This document shows, piece by piece, positions 45,553 to 53,726 of a stretch of DNA of 64,000 nucleotides. Under the pieces are notes generated by a model. It had not been told where the DNA came from. It did no database searches and was given only the letters and a program-made list of their open reading frames with translations. Location: contig JAPWHL010000014.1 of the NCBI GenBank assembly GCA_027214255.1, forward strand, positions 1-64,000, in the 5' to 3' direction. Numbering within the stretch: position 1 is the stretch's first letter; each line of letters begins with the position of its first letter. The stretch comes from Roseovarius aestuarii. GTDB lineage: Bacteria; Pseudomonadota; Alphaproteobacteria; Rhodobacterales; Rhodobacteraceae. A program made the translations under genes and the position numbers.

Positions 45553-46557
45553 ATGACAATCGATATTGCACAGCTTGAGGCCGGGATTGTCAAAGGGGAA
45601 CGTCGCGCCCTGTCGCGCGCCATCACTCTGATTGAAAGCAGCCGCACAGATCATCGCGCCATAGCAGTTGATCTGATCGAACGTCTGAAAACCGCAGGCC
45701 CGGACGGACAGCCGCGCCAAGCGTTGCGTATTGGCCTGTCGGGCACGCCCGGCGTTGGTAAATCGACCTTTATCGAAGGGTTCGGTGGCATGCTGACCTC
45801 GCAGGGACTGCGCGTGGCGGTTCTTGCGGTTGATCCCAGTTCGGCGCGATCGGGCGGGTCGATCCTGGGCGATAAGACGCGCATGGACTTGCTAAGCCGT
45901 GATCCAAATGCCTTTATCCGCCCCTCTCCCAGCCAGACACATCTGGGGGGGGTGGGGCGCCGCACCCGTGAGGCCGTGTCCCTGTGTGAGGCTGCCGGAT
46001 ACGACGTGGTGTTGATTGAGACCGTAGGTGTCGGGCAATCCGAAACCGTCGTGGCCGAAATGTCGGACCTGTTCTTGCTGTTGCTTGCCCCGGCGGGCGG
46101 GGATGAATTGCAAGGCGTCAAACGCGGTATCATGGAAATCGCCGACCTGATCCTGATCAACAAGGCAGATGGAGATCTGAAAGCCACGGCCACGCGAACC
46201 TGCGCGGATTACGCCGGGGCATTGCGGCTGCTGCGCAAACGCCCGCAAGATCCCAAAGGTTTTCCCAAGGCGATGATGGTGTCGGCGCTGGAAATGTCGG
46301 GGCTGACCTCTGCTTGGGACGAAATGCAGGCCCTGACAGAATGGCGACGCGATACTGGCCACTGGGCTGCACGTCGTGCCGAACAGGCCCGCTATTGGTT
46401 TGCCGAAGAAGTGCGCCAAGGCCTGTTGGCGCGCCTCCAAACTGGTCCTGCACGCGCGGCGATGCAGGCTTTGGGGGATGAGGTTGCAGCGGGGCACGTG
46501 ACGCCATCTGTGGCCGCCGCGCAACTGCTAAGGCAGATTGGCGAAACACAAAGGTGA
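45553..46557 (+). CDS. meaB: MeaB/ArgK GTPase, methylmalonyl-CoA mutase chaperone
   Basis: This 334-aa G3E GTPase has the P-loop LSGTPGVGKST, AVDPSSARSGGSILGDKTRM, the switch ETVGVGQSE and the base-specificity motif NKAD. MeaB protects and loads the B12 cofactor of methylmalonyl-CoA mutase, used in the ethylmalonyl-CoA and propionate pathways. The mutase genes are not in this window. AAGGGGGG precedes the ATG. Confidence 0.92.
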   Translation: MTIDIAQLEAGIVKGERRALSRAITLIESSRTDHRAIAVDLIERLKTAGPDGQPRQALRIGLSGTPGVGKSTFIEGFGGMLTSQGLRVAVLAVDPSSARSGGSILGDKTRMDLLSRDPNAFIRPSPSQTHLGGVGRRTREAVSLCEAAGYDVVLIETVGVGQSETVVAEMSDLFLLLLAPAGGDELQGVKRGIMEIADLILINKADGDLKATATRTCADYAGALRLLRKRPQDPKGFPKAMMVSALEMSGLTSAWDEMQALTEWRRDTGHWAARRAEQARYWFAEEVRQGLLARLQTGPARAAMQALGDEVAAGHVTPSVAAAQLLRQIGETQR

Positions 46558-46610
46558 CAGACGGGCCCGGTTCGCGCTATTAAGGGCGCAACATGAACGG
46601 AGGCTGCACT

Positions 46611-46643
46611 ATGTACTACGGGATCTGGTTTATCTGCTTCTAA
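46611..46643 (+). CDS. Possible 10-residue leader peptide upstream of an ABC exporter
   Basis: A tiny ORF, M-Y-Y-G-I-W-F-I-C-F followed by TAA, has a GGAGG ribosome site 8 bases upstream. It is unusually rich in aromatic residues and is followed after one base by a stem-loop (46645-46672). This leader-then-hairpin layout 90 bp before the exporter gene suggests translation-dependent control. The alternative is a chance ORF. Confidence 0.35.
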   Translation: MYYGIWFICF

Positions 46644-46644
46644 C

Positions 46645-46672
46645 GCAGCCGACATCCCGTATGGGCGGCTGC
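46645..46672 (+). other. Stem-loop between the leader ORF and the ABC exporter
   Basis: GCAGCCG (46645-46651) and CGGCTGC (46666-46672) form a 7-bp stem, and an inner CCC/GGG pairing extends it. T-runs occur further downstream at about 46703 and 46717. It could be part of an attenuator with the preceding short ORF. Confidence 0.4.
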
Positions 46673-46731
46673 GAAATGCACCGCCGCACATCAATGTGCC
46701 AGTTTTTAACGCTCTTTTTTAGGCGTCCGTC

Positions 46732-48570
46732 ATGTATAAAAAATTTGAAAACCTTGTTGATCCATTTGCTCCCGCGTCCACAGCAACGCCGCCAGCGACG
46801 TTATGGGCTTATCTGAAGACCCATTATGGCCCGTTTCGAAAATGGATGATTGTGTTGGCTGTGACCGGCATGGTCGTGGCGTTGATCGAAACCGGCCTGA
46901 TCTTTTACTCGGGCCGGGTGATTGACCTGCTGGGGGCGAACTCGCCTGACACTCTGATGGTGAACCACGGCACCGAATTATTGCTGGCGGGGCTGTTTGT
47001 GTTGACTGTTCGGCCAATGGCTATTGGCCTGAACCATCTGTTGATGGAACAGATGCTGGCCTCGAACATGCAAGAACAAGTTCGCTGGCGCGCACACAAA
47101 CATTTGTTGGGGCAATCCACCGGCTTTTTCCAGAACGAGTTTGCCGGACGGCTGAGCAACCGGGTGATGCAATTGGGGGAAGCGGTTGAGGACGGCACCT
47201 ATATGGCGTTCGAGGGCGTCTGGTATGCGATCACCTATGTGTTGGGCGCTGCAATTATTCTGGCCGGAGTCAGCCCGATATTGGCCCTGCCGTTGCTGGC
47301 TTGGGTGGCCGTATATGCGGGCTATACAGTTTACATTGCACGCCGGGTCGGCGCGGCGTCGGAAAAATGGTCGGATGCGCGATCAACCGTTACGGCGCGG
47401 GTGGTCGATGCGTATTCCAACATCGAAACGATCAAGCTTTTTGCCGATGAAGGGGCCGAAGAACGCTATGTCCTGTCGGCAATGCGCCGTCTGCGCCTGC
47501 GGTTTCAACGCTTTTTGCGGTTGATGACAGAGTTGAGCTTTGGGTTGAACATTATCAACGGATTGCTGATCCTTGGCATGTTGGTGCCCGCGATCTTGCT
47601 GTGGCAGGCGGGGCGCGTTTCGGTAGGAGAAGTGGCCGCTGCCATGGCGCTGACCGTTCGGTTGAACGGGATGTCGGGCTGGATCATGTGGGTGATTATC
47701 CGGATGTTTGAGCATGGGGGTGTAATCCGCGAAGGCTTGCGCTCGGTCGCGGTTGCGCATGACGTGGTGGACGCAGACGATGCGCCGAAACTGAAGGTGC
47801 GCGCGGCGGAAATCGAATTTCGCGATGTGACGCATCACTATGGCAAGGGGCATGGTGGGTTGAACGGCGTTTCCTTGCATATACCGGCCGGGCAGCGCGT
47901 GGGATTGGTAGGGCGTTCGGGGGCGGGGAAATCCAGCCTGGTTAATCTGTTGTTGCGGTTTCGCGATGCCGAAGCCGGGCAGATCCTGATTGATGGGCAG
48001 GATGTCAGCACGGTGCGGCAGACCTCGCTGCGGCAGGCCATTGGCATGGTCAGTCAGGACAGCTCGCTTTTACATCGCTCGATCCGTGCCAATATCCTCT
48101 ATGGCCGCCCGCAAGCCAGCGAGGCGCAGATGCTGGCGGCAGCGAAACGGGCCGAAGCGCATGGCTTTATCTGCGACCTTAAGGATCGCGATGGGCGTGC
48201 GGGCTATGATGCGCAGGTTGGCGAGCGGGGGGTGAAACTGTCCGGTGGTCAGCGCCAGCGTGTGTCAATTGCACGGGTGATCCTGAAAGATGCGCCGATT
48301 CTGGTTCTGGATGAAGCCACTTCGGCGCTGGATAGCGAGGTGGAAGCCGCCATTCAGGATACGCTGTTTGGCCTGATGGAAGGTAAGACGGTGATCGCAA
48401 TCGCCCACCGTCTGTCCACTATCGCGCAGATGGATCGCATTGTTGTGATGGATGAGGGGCGCGTGGTGGAGGATGGAAGCCACGATGCATTGCTGGCTCA
48501 ACGGGGCGTCTATGCTGCCCTTTGGGCGCGTCAATCGGGTGGATTCCTGGGCGGGGAGGGTGCCGATTGA
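46732..48570 (+). CDS. ABC transporter with fused membrane and ATPase domains (exporter type)
   Basis: This 612-aa half-transporter has a six-span membrane domain (residues about 30-340) and one ATPase domain with Walker A GLVGRSGAGKSS, LSGGQRQRVSIARVIL and ILVLDEATSALDSE. It would act as a homodimer, exporting lipid, drug or peptide. The MsbA/multidrug type is typical but the substrate cannot be told. A long inverted repeat sits 15 bp after the stop. Confidence 0.88.
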   Translation: MYKKFENLVDPFAPASTATPPATLWAYLKTHYGPFRKWMIVLAVTGMVVALIETGLIFYSGRVIDLLGANSPDTLMVNHGTELLLAGLFVLTVRPMAIGLNHLLMEQMLASNMQEQVRWRAHKHLLGQSTGFFQNEFAGRLSNRVMQLGEAVEDGTYMAFEGVWYAITYVLGAAIILAGVSPILALPLLAWVAVYAGYTVYIARRVGAASEKWSDARSTVTARVVDAYSNIETIKLFADEGAEERYVLSAMRRLRLRFQRFLRLMTELSFGLNIINGLLILGMLVPAILLWQAGRVSVGEVAAAMALTVRLNGMSGWIMWVIIRMFEHGGVIREGLRSVAVAHDVVDADDAPKLKVRAAEIEFRDVTHHYGKGHGGLNGVSLHIPAGQRVGLVGRSGAGKSSLVNLLLRFRDAEAGQILIDGQDVSTVRQTSLRQAIGMVSQDSSLLHRSIRANILYGRPQASEAQMLAAAKRAEAHGFICDLKDRDGRAGYDAQVGERGVKLSGGQRQRVSIARVILKDAPILVLDEATSALDSEVEAAIQDTLFGLMEGKTVIAIAHRLSTIAQMDRIVVMDEGRVVEDGSHDALLAQRGVYAALWARQSGGFLGGEGAD

Positions 48571-48584
48571 GGGGCCAGCCCCTC

Positions 48585-48612
48585 GCGTTGAAACCTGAAA
48601 CGGTTTCAACGC
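48585..48612. terminator. Long inverted repeat after the ABC exporter gene
   Basis: GCGTTGAAACC (48585-48595) and GGTTTCAACGC (48602-48612) form a perfect 11-bp stem with a 6-base loop. There is no T-run, so it may be a Rho-type end structure or a symmetrical protein-binding site. A short GGGG/CCCC hairpin precedes it at 48571-48582. Confidence 0.45.
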
Positions 48613-48808
48613 TCACCCCGGGATATTTTGAGCCAGAAGATACGCAAAGTGGGTGTGTGGCTGGATTTGCCGGCCAATCCTTGCCACAGGCGGGCAGACT
48701 CTGGCGATGTGGCGGGGAAACAGGCGTCCGGCCCCTTGACGGGGGGGGCGATTCCGCCTAACCACTGCCAACAGAATTCGGGACGCTGCCTGTGCGGCGA
48801 CCATATGT

Positions 48809-48814
48809 TATGAT
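48809..48814 (+). promoter_or_regulatory. Possible -10 element of rpmB
   Basis: TATGAT lies 40 bp before the rpmB start. The matching -35 region is poor, so this is only a candidate. A second possible pair is TTGACG (48736-48741) with TAACCA (48759-48764) at 17-bp spacing. Confidence 0.3.
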
Positions 48815-48854
48815 CGGGCCTGCCGGCCTTCAACGATAAGACGAGGATGACACC

Positions 48855-49145
48855 ATGTCGCGCCGCTGCGAATTGACCGGAAAAGGCCCAATGGTTGGCA
48901 ATAACTCCAGCCATGCCAACAACAAAACACGTCGTCGGTATCTGCCGAACCTGAACGATGTGACGCTGCAGTCCGAAACACTGGGGCGTGGCATCAAGAT
49001 GCGCATCTCGGCGCATGCGCTGCGCAGTGTTGATCACCGTGGTGGTCTGGACGCGTTTCTGGCGAAAGCCAAAGATGTCGAGCTGTCGCCCGGCGTTTTG
49101 AAAGTGAAAAAAGAGATTGCCAAGGCGCAGGCTGCAAACGCCTGA
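48855..49145 (+). CDS. rpmB: 50S ribosomal protein L28
   Basis: This 96-aa basic protein starts [21 protein letters not shown] and contains [12 protein letters not shown] and [15 protein letters not shown], matching the alphaproteobacterial L28 form. It binds 23S rRNA in the large subunit. It stands alone, with GAGGATGA upstream and a terminator 29 bp after the stop. Confidence 0.96.
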   Translation: MSRRCELTGKGPMVGNNSSHANNKTRRRYLPNLNDVTLQSETLGRGIKMRISAHALRSVDHRGGLDAFLAKAKDVELSPGVLKVKKEIAKAQAANA

Positions 49146-49173
49146 TCCATCGCCCTTGGGTGTTTTAGAGTTA

Positions 49174-49197
49174 GGCCCTGCCAGTATTGGCGGGGCC
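49174..49197 (+). terminator. Terminator of rpmB
   Basis: GGCCCTGCCA and TGGCGGGGCC form a 10-bp stem with one G-T wobble and a GTAT loop, followed by AATTCTGTTTCTG. Confidence 0.7.
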
Positions 49198-49264
49198 AAT
49201 TCTGTTTCTGGGACTTGACGGTGGCGTTTGGCACCATGCCGCTTTTCGCCAACAGGCATGAAAC

Positions 49265-49278
49265 TTGACCATGGTCAA
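49265..49278. promoter_or_regulatory. Perfect 14-bp palindrome TTGACCATGGTCAA
   Basis: This self-complementary sequence lies in the gap between the convergent rpmB and Sir2 genes, with extra weak symmetry outside. It resembles the arms of MerR-type metal-response operators, but there is no start codon close to it that would need an operator, so its role is unknown. Confidence 0.35.
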
Positions 49279-49391
49279 ACCGCCGGGCTTTTTCCATCTA
49301 TCACAAACAGAAAGCATGGATGGCCGTCATTATCTGATCGGCATCAGGCGGCCCCAATGCGCCGCCATCTTCACGTCAAAGCGCGTCGGCT

Positions 49392-50084
49392 TTATTCGGT
49401 CAACACGTGCTCTACCCATTCGGGCACCAGTTCTGTTGCCGGGCCGATGTGTATTTCGGCAAAATCGCGGGCATTGGCCGAAGTGGCAAGGTTCAGCTCG
49501 ATCGTATGTGCGCCCATGCGCGCCGCATGTTGAGCGTAGGCCGCCGCCGGATAGACCTGGCCCGAAGTTCCAATCGCCACGAACAGGTCGGCGGCCGCAA
49601 GGGCAGGGTCGATCACCTCTGCCCCATAGGGGATTTCGCCAAACCAGACGATATCGGGTCGCGTTTGTGTTGCGCCGCAGGCCGGGCAGGTATCGGTCGA
49701 GGACATGACCGCTGGCGCGGGCCAGCGATGGCCGCAGCCATGGCACAAGGCACCCGAGAGCGCGCCATGCATGTGAGTGACGGCGCGACTGCCTGCGCGT
49801 TCGTGTAGGTCGTCAACGTTCTGAGTGATGATGCGCACGCGACCGGGATGACCCGCCTCAAGCCGGGCCAAAGCGATATGCGCGGCGTTTGGGCGGGCCT
49901 TGGCTGATTGATCTCGGCGGACATTGTAAAACCGGTGCACTAAATCCGGATCGGCTTCAAATGCCTCGGGTGTTGCGACGTCTTCAACGCGGTGGTGTTC
50001 CCACAAGCCGTCGCTTTCGCGAAACGTCCCCAGACCGCTTTCGGCCGAAATCCCTGCGCCGGTCAAAATGACGATGTTTTGCAA
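49392..50084 (-). CDS. cobB: NAD-dependent protein deacylase, Sir2/CobB family
   Basis: This 230-aa class III sirtuin has GAGISAESGLGTFR, TQNVDDLHERAGS, the catalytic His in HMHGAL, and a zinc site CHGCGH...CPACG. Y53 and R56 in FYNVRR match the Y-x-x-R motif of sirtuins that remove succinyl groups as well as acetyl groups. The TTG at 50082-50084 has AGGTG upstream and matches the family N-terminus (QNIVILTGAG); an ATG at 50135 would add 17 residues and is the alternative. Confidence 0.9.
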   Translation of the reverse strand: MQNIVILTGAGISAESGLGTFRESDGLWEHHRVEDVATPEAFEADPDLVHRFYNVRRDQSAKARPNAAHIALARLEAGHPGRVRIITQNVDDLHERAGSRAVTHMHGALSGALCHGCGHRWPAPAVMSSTDTCPACGATQTRPDIVWFGEIPYGAEVIDPALAAADLFVAIGTSGQVYPAAAYAQHAARMGAHTIELNLATSANARDFAEIHIGPATELVPEWVEHVLTE

Positions 50085-50216
50085 AAGACACCTGTCAGCG
50101 CCGAGGTTTTCGGCGTCTGCCTTGCTGTAACGCATATGCGCCTGTCTGCAAATTTACAGGCAGGGCGAGATCAGAATGACGGTTTTTCCGGGCCTGCGAC
50201 CAGACGCCGAGGCGCG

Positions 50217-50423
50217 TCAGATCTGCGCCAGATTTGCTGCGATCTGGCGGCCATCCCGGCCTTCTTCCATCTCAAAGCTGACTTTCTGATCGTCGGCCAG
50301 CCCTGTCATTCCTGAACGTTCGACCGCAGAGATATGTACGAACACATCTTTGCCGCCGTCGTCGGGCGCGATAAAGCCATAGCCTTTGGTGGTGTTGAAC
50401 CATTTCACGGTGCCAGTTGGCAT
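50217..50423 (-). CDS. Cold-shock domain protein (CspA family)
   Basis: This 68-aa protein is a single cold-shock OB fold with the RNP motifs KGYGFIAPD and VFVHISAVE and the start MPTGTVKWFN. It binds single-stranded RNA or DNA as a chaperone. The ATG at 50421-50423 has AAGGAG 8 bases upstream; longer reading in the frame is not conserved. It is divergent from the ArsC/Spx-like gene. Confidence 0.93.
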   Translation of the reverse strand: MPTGTVKWFNTTKGYGFIAPDDGGKDVFVHISAVERSGMTGLADDQKVSFEMEEGRDGRQIAANLAQI

Positions 50424-50606
50424 GCCGCTTCTCCTTATTGTCATCGTCCCCGGTTGGATGCCGGGCCATGCCAAGGGGGTTTGCGTGCAATCGGGCACGC
50501 GGACAGGTTGCCCCCAAGGCGGGTTAATGATTGCATGACGGTTGTAAAAAGCAAGTGAAAGAGCGCGGGTTTTGTGAAATCCGAGCTTTAGAAACAGGAG
50601 GGCGAG

Positions 50607-50918
50607 ATGATCGTCTATGGGCTAAAAAACTGCGATACGTGCCGTAAGGTATTGAAGTTAATTCCTAATGCGGCGCTGCAAGACGTGCGCGCTGATGGAG
50701 TTCCTGCTGCGACGCTGGAAGCTGCTTTTGAGCAATTTGGTGAAAAATTACTCAATACGCGCTCCACAACATGGCGCGGGTTGGATGCGGATGCCCGCGC
50801 CGCGCCGCCGCTGGACCTGATCAGGGCGCATCCCGCGCTGATGAAGCGGCCGCTGATTGATGTGGATGGTGTGCTGTATCTGGGGTGGGATGCCAGCGTG
50901 CAAAAAGCACTGACCTAA
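50607..50918 (+). CDS. ArsC/Spx family thioredoxin-fold protein
   Basis: This 103-aa protein begins IVYGLKNCDTCRKVLKLI with a CxxC motif at the start of helix 1, has LLNTRSTTWRGLD, and ends around MKRPLIDVDGVLYLGWD. This pattern belongs to the YffB-like branch of the ArsC family, many of which are not true arsenate reductases. No arsenic genes surround it. AGGAGGGCGAG precedes the ATG. It ends 3 bp from the convergent doxX gene. Confidence 0.8.
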   Translation: MIVYGLKNCDTCRKVLKLIPNAALQDVRADGVPAATLEAAFEQFGEKLLNTRSTTWRGLDADARAAPPLDLIRAHPALMKRPLIDVDGVLYLGWDASVQKALT

Positions 50919-50921
50919 GGG

Positions 50922-51488
50922 TTATGTGTGTGCCTGTGGTGCCAATCGCCGCGTCAGGAGATGATCCAGCGACAAGGGTCCGGCACCACGCACGACAATA
51001 ACCAACAGTAAAAAGACCCAGAGAGCGCGTTGATCCATGATCACCGACTCTGGAATTTTGTCGAACCATGCGCCGAGGGTGGCGGGTTCATCCTTGACGC
51101 CGTGCCCAAACAGGTCGGTCAGGGTCTGCACCGCGACAAAGCCGATCATGCCAAGAGCAGACAGTCGCGTTAGCAGCCCGATGACAATCAAGAGGGGCAG
51201 GATGAATTCTGCCCATGTTCCAGCCAGAACGACAAGCGTATGAAAGATGCTCAATTGGCTGGCGTCATAACCGACGGCTTCCATCACGCGCGGGAAAATT
51301 TGGGCGTAGGCCCCCAAGGACGGGCTGAACAAACCGAAAAAACCGTCGCCCAGCTTGGTCAGGCCCGAGGCCCAGAAATACAACAGGAGAATTGCGGCAA
51401 AAAGGAACCGGGCGGTTGTGCCCAGCAATCCGGTGCAGCTATCTATCCGGGAAAACACTGCGTTGTGCAGGGATATAAGGCGCGTCAT
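50922..51488 (-). CDS. DoxX family membrane protein
   Basis: This 188-aa protein has about four membrane spans and DoxX features (RFLFAAILLLYFWASGLTKL, WAEFILPLLIVIGLLTRLSALGM). It is the last gene of the bufferin-type operon and overlaps bufC by ATGA. DoxX proteins are frequent companions of DUF692/DUF2063 gene pairs. A redox or membrane-associated role is assumed but unproven. Confidence 0.85.
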   Translation of the reverse strand: MTRLISLHNAVFSRIDSCTGLLGTTARFLFAAILLLYFWASGLTKLGDGFFGLFSPSLGAYAQIFPRVMEAVGYDASQLSIFHTLVVLAGTWAEFILPLLIVIGLLTRLSALGMIGFVAVQTLTDLFGHGVKDEPATLGAWFDKIPESVIMDQRALWVFLLLVIVVRGAGPLSLDHLLTRRLAPQAHT

Positions 51489-52246
51489 GGGGTGTCTCCG
51501 GTAGCAATTGCATGAATGGCCCGGCCTGCGATCAGCGCGCCGAGAGTGGTGGTCAGATCAAAATCTGTAATCCCGACGCTGGCGTGGTCATGGGCGTCGC
51601 CAAAGGTGTTTCCTTGCCTCAAGGCGTCAACAAAGGTTGCACCACCGGGCGGAAGCGATGTCATGAGCGGATCATATTCGGGCCGGGTGATCAGAACGTC
51701 TTGTGGTCCGCCTGCTGGCTGAGGGGCGCCGGGCTCCATATTGAAGGTCCAGATATCGTGGATCGGCCAACGTGAACGTACAAGTCGCAGCGCCGGAGCC
51801 AGTGTCATCCGCGCGCCCATCAATGTTTCCGGAGTAATGCTTTGCAGTATCTCAGGTTCAACCGGTGATCCATCCGCGGCATGATAGGATTCGCGCAAAG
51901 CCTGCTCTAATCGCGCGACGTCAGGCAGATAGGCCAGATGGGCCAACGGGGCAAATTTCTCAAGAAACGCGGGCAGGGTCGCGCCATATTGGCTGATCAT
52001 TGGGGTGTCGGGCGGGTTCTGTCGCAAAAACACGCCCATCACCGCCTTGAAGTTTTCGTCGCCTATCAGCTTGCGAATAACGGGAAAGCTGACCTCAAGT
52101 GCCTCGGTCAGGCTGACGGCGACGTTGTTGCGATACACTGAAAACCGCGCGCCCGCAGGGTGGCCCCGACCGTCGCTTAGGCCTTCGGGGGTGGGCAGCG
52201 CGCTGTTTAACAAGGCCTTACGGAAATGGGTTTGATCCACGCTCAT
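51485..52246 (-). CDS. bufC: DUF2063 family protein, BufC/HvfC-type partner of the MNIO enzyme
   Basis: This 253-aa protein has the N-terminal DUF2063 helical domain with [32 protein letters not shown], then a beta-rich C-terminal part. Members act as the precursor-recruiting partner of DUF692 oxidases. The ATG at 52246 overlaps the bufB stop as ATGA, and doxX follows with the same overlap. It lies within the minus-strand order bufA-bufB-bufC-doxX. Confidence 0.85.
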   Translation of the reverse strand: MSVDQTHFRKALLNSALPTPEGLSDGRGHPAGARFSVYRNNVAVSLTEALEVSFPVIRKLIGDENFKAVMGVFLRQNPPDTPMISQYGATLPAFLEKFAPLAHLAYLPDVARLEQALRESYHAADGSPVEPEILQSITPETLMGARMTLAPALRLVRSRWPIHDIWTFNMEPGAPQPAGGPQDVLITRPEYDPLMTSLPPGGATFVDALRQGNTFGDAHDHASVGITDFDLTTTLGALIAGRAIHAIATGDTP

Positions 52247-53106
52247 GGCCGGGCCGGGATGTGCGACAGGGCATTGGCGGCGCGCACAGTTTCCGCCTGT
52301 AGGACCGGCCAGTCGGGCACGTCTGCGTCCCACTCGATCAGCAAGGGACGCGGGCCGGACCTCGCCAGTGTATAGTCCAGCAAGGCCCAGACAGGATCGG
52401 CTACTTCGCGCCCGTGGCTGTCAATCAGCAGGGGTGCACCGTGATCATCGGCGTCTTCATCATGTCCGCCCAGATGGATCTCGCCGACTTTGTCCAGTGG
52501 GAAGGCATCGATGTAGGCCCGAGGGTCCAGCCCCAGATTGGTGGCCGAAATGAACACGTTATTCACATCCAACAGCAATCCACAGCCGGTGCGCTGTGAC
52601 AGCTCGTCTAGAAAGGCGGTTTCTTCCATCGTGCTTTCGTCAAACGCCAGATAGCTGGACGGGTTCTCCAGTAACATGGGGCGGCCGACTGCGTTTTGAA
52701 CCTGATCAATATGATCGCATACGCGTGTCAGCGTCGCAGGCGTGTAGGGCAGGGGAAGCAGATCGTTCAGATATTGGCTGTCATGGGTGGACCAAGCCAG
52801 ATGTTCGGAGAAACTGGCGGGGTTCAGCCAATTACACAGATGTTTCAGGCGCGACAGGTGGTCCGCGTTCAAGGCACCTTCGCCCCCGATGCTAAGGCCG
52901 ACACCATGTACGGACATGGCAAATTTTTCTGACAGATGGCGCAGTTGCGCCAAAGGGCGGCCACCGTCGCCCATATAGTTTTCAGCGTGGATTTCCAGCC
53001 ATGTCACCGGGGTTGCATCCGCCATGATCTGTGCGAAATGCTGTGGCTTGTACCCGACGCCGGGCGCGGCAGGCAGGGTTGTGAAACGATGGGTGGAATC
53101 CAGCAT
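52243..53106 (-). CDS. bufB: DUF692 multinuclear nonheme iron oxidase (BufB-type)
   Basis: This 287-aa TIM-barrel enzyme has the family segments [63 protein letters not shown] and [13 protein letters not shown]. The conserved His, Glu and Asp residues in these segments bind the iron cluster. MNIO enzymes install heterocycles on cysteine residues of RiPP precursors; in bufferins the product is a thiooxazole. GGAGG lies 6 bases before the ATG. A terminator separates it from the precursor gene. Confidence 0.9.
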   Translation of the reverse strand: MLDSTHRFTTLPAAPGVGYKPQHFAQIMADATPVTWLEIHAENYMGDGGRPLAQLRHLSEKFAMSVHGVGLSIGGEGALNADHLSRLKHLCNWLNPASFSEHLAWSTHDSQYLNDLLPLPYTPATLTRVCDHIDQVQNAVGRPMLLENPSSYLAFDESTMEETAFLDELSQRTGCGLLLDVNNVFISATNLGLDPRAYIDAFPLDKVGEIHLGGHDEDADDHGAPLLIDSHGREVADPVWALLDYTLARSGPRPLLIEWDADVPDWPVLQAETVRAANALSHIPARP

Positions 53107-53134
53107 GACAGGCCTCCAAGCGGTTTGGTGGTCA

Positions 53135-53172
53135 CAAAAAAGGGTGCGCGGGATCGTGTCCGCGCACCCTTG
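53135..53172 (-). terminator. Intrinsic terminator/attenuator between bufA and bufB
   Basis: AAGGGTGCGCG (53140-53150) pairs perfectly with CGCGCACCCTT (53161-53171), and on the minus strand the stem runs into TTTTTT. It lies 13 bp after the bufA-type stop and 29 bp before the bufB start, so it should end most transcripts after the precursor gene and let a minority read through. Confidence 0.85.
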
Positions 53173-53184
53173 GTATAGCATGGT

Positions 53185-53472
53185 TTATGCGGGCAGGTCG
53201 CGGTCCAGCTCTTCCAGTGAGCCCATACGATCACCGGGCAGCTCCATTTCGGTGCAGGTGCCTGCGTCTACCAACGTCCAGGCGTTGCCTTGATAATCGA
53301 CAGTGGATGTACCTGCGCATGTGGTGCCTGCGCCGGCCTTGCAATCGTTTTCGCCAGCCAGCGACACGCCATAGCATTTCTCCTGACCTGCGGCGGATGC
53401 CGTGGTGGTTTGTGCGGCCAATGCTGCGGTCATTGCGCCTGCGATTGCGGCTGTTTTCATGAACGTGGACAT
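53185..53472 (-). CDS. bufA: Bufferin precursor, BufA1/DUF2282 family
   Basis: This 95-aa protein has a signal peptide (residues 1-27, ending TTTASA) and a small secreted domain with exactly four cysteines, C33, C44, C52 and C73, in the DUF2282 pattern [13 protein letters not shown]...[18 protein letters not shown]...GTC. In characterised bufferins the central cysteines are modified by the MNIO enzyme and the peptide binds copper in the periplasm. GGGAGAG precedes the ATG at 53472. It heads the operon and is followed by a strong terminator. Metal binding here is inferred from the family. Confidence 0.88.
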   Translation of the reverse strand: MSTFMKTAAIAGAMTAALAAQTTTASAAGQEKCYGVSLAGENDCKAGAGTTCAGTSTVDYQGNAWTLVDAGTCTEMELPGDRMGSLEELDRDLPA

Positions 53473-53671
53473 ATCGGGTCTCTCCCTTTGGATTTCAAAG
53501 TGTATCGCCTGAGTTGGCGCGCCGTTGTGGCGCGGTTGGCAGCGATGGATCAACCATAGCGCCAAGGCAGAGTATCGCGCCAATCACGGATGCGTCAGAC
53601 ACGCCACCGTCAGAGGATGTCAGATGGCGCTATCCACGCAGTCATTGATTTTAAACGAATTTATTGAACCT

Positions 53672-53711
53672 GCGGCGCCCCCTTTATGAAAAATTCCGGG
53701 GAGGGCGCCGC
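53672..53711 (-). terminator. Hairpin downstream of thrS
   Basis: GCGGCGCCC and GGGCGCCGC form a 9-bp stem with a long loop, 16 bp past the thrS stop. It has no T-run on the minus strand, so it is a weak terminator or an RNA-end structure. It lies in the 254-bp gap that must also hold the bufA promoter. Confidence 0.4.
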
Positions 53712-53726
53712 GTAAAGCCGATAATG

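Noticed and set aside
50607-50918. Arsenate reductase
   Set aside because: The fold matches ArsC/Spx, but the gene stands alone with no ars genes, and the YffB-like branch is generally not arsenate-specific.
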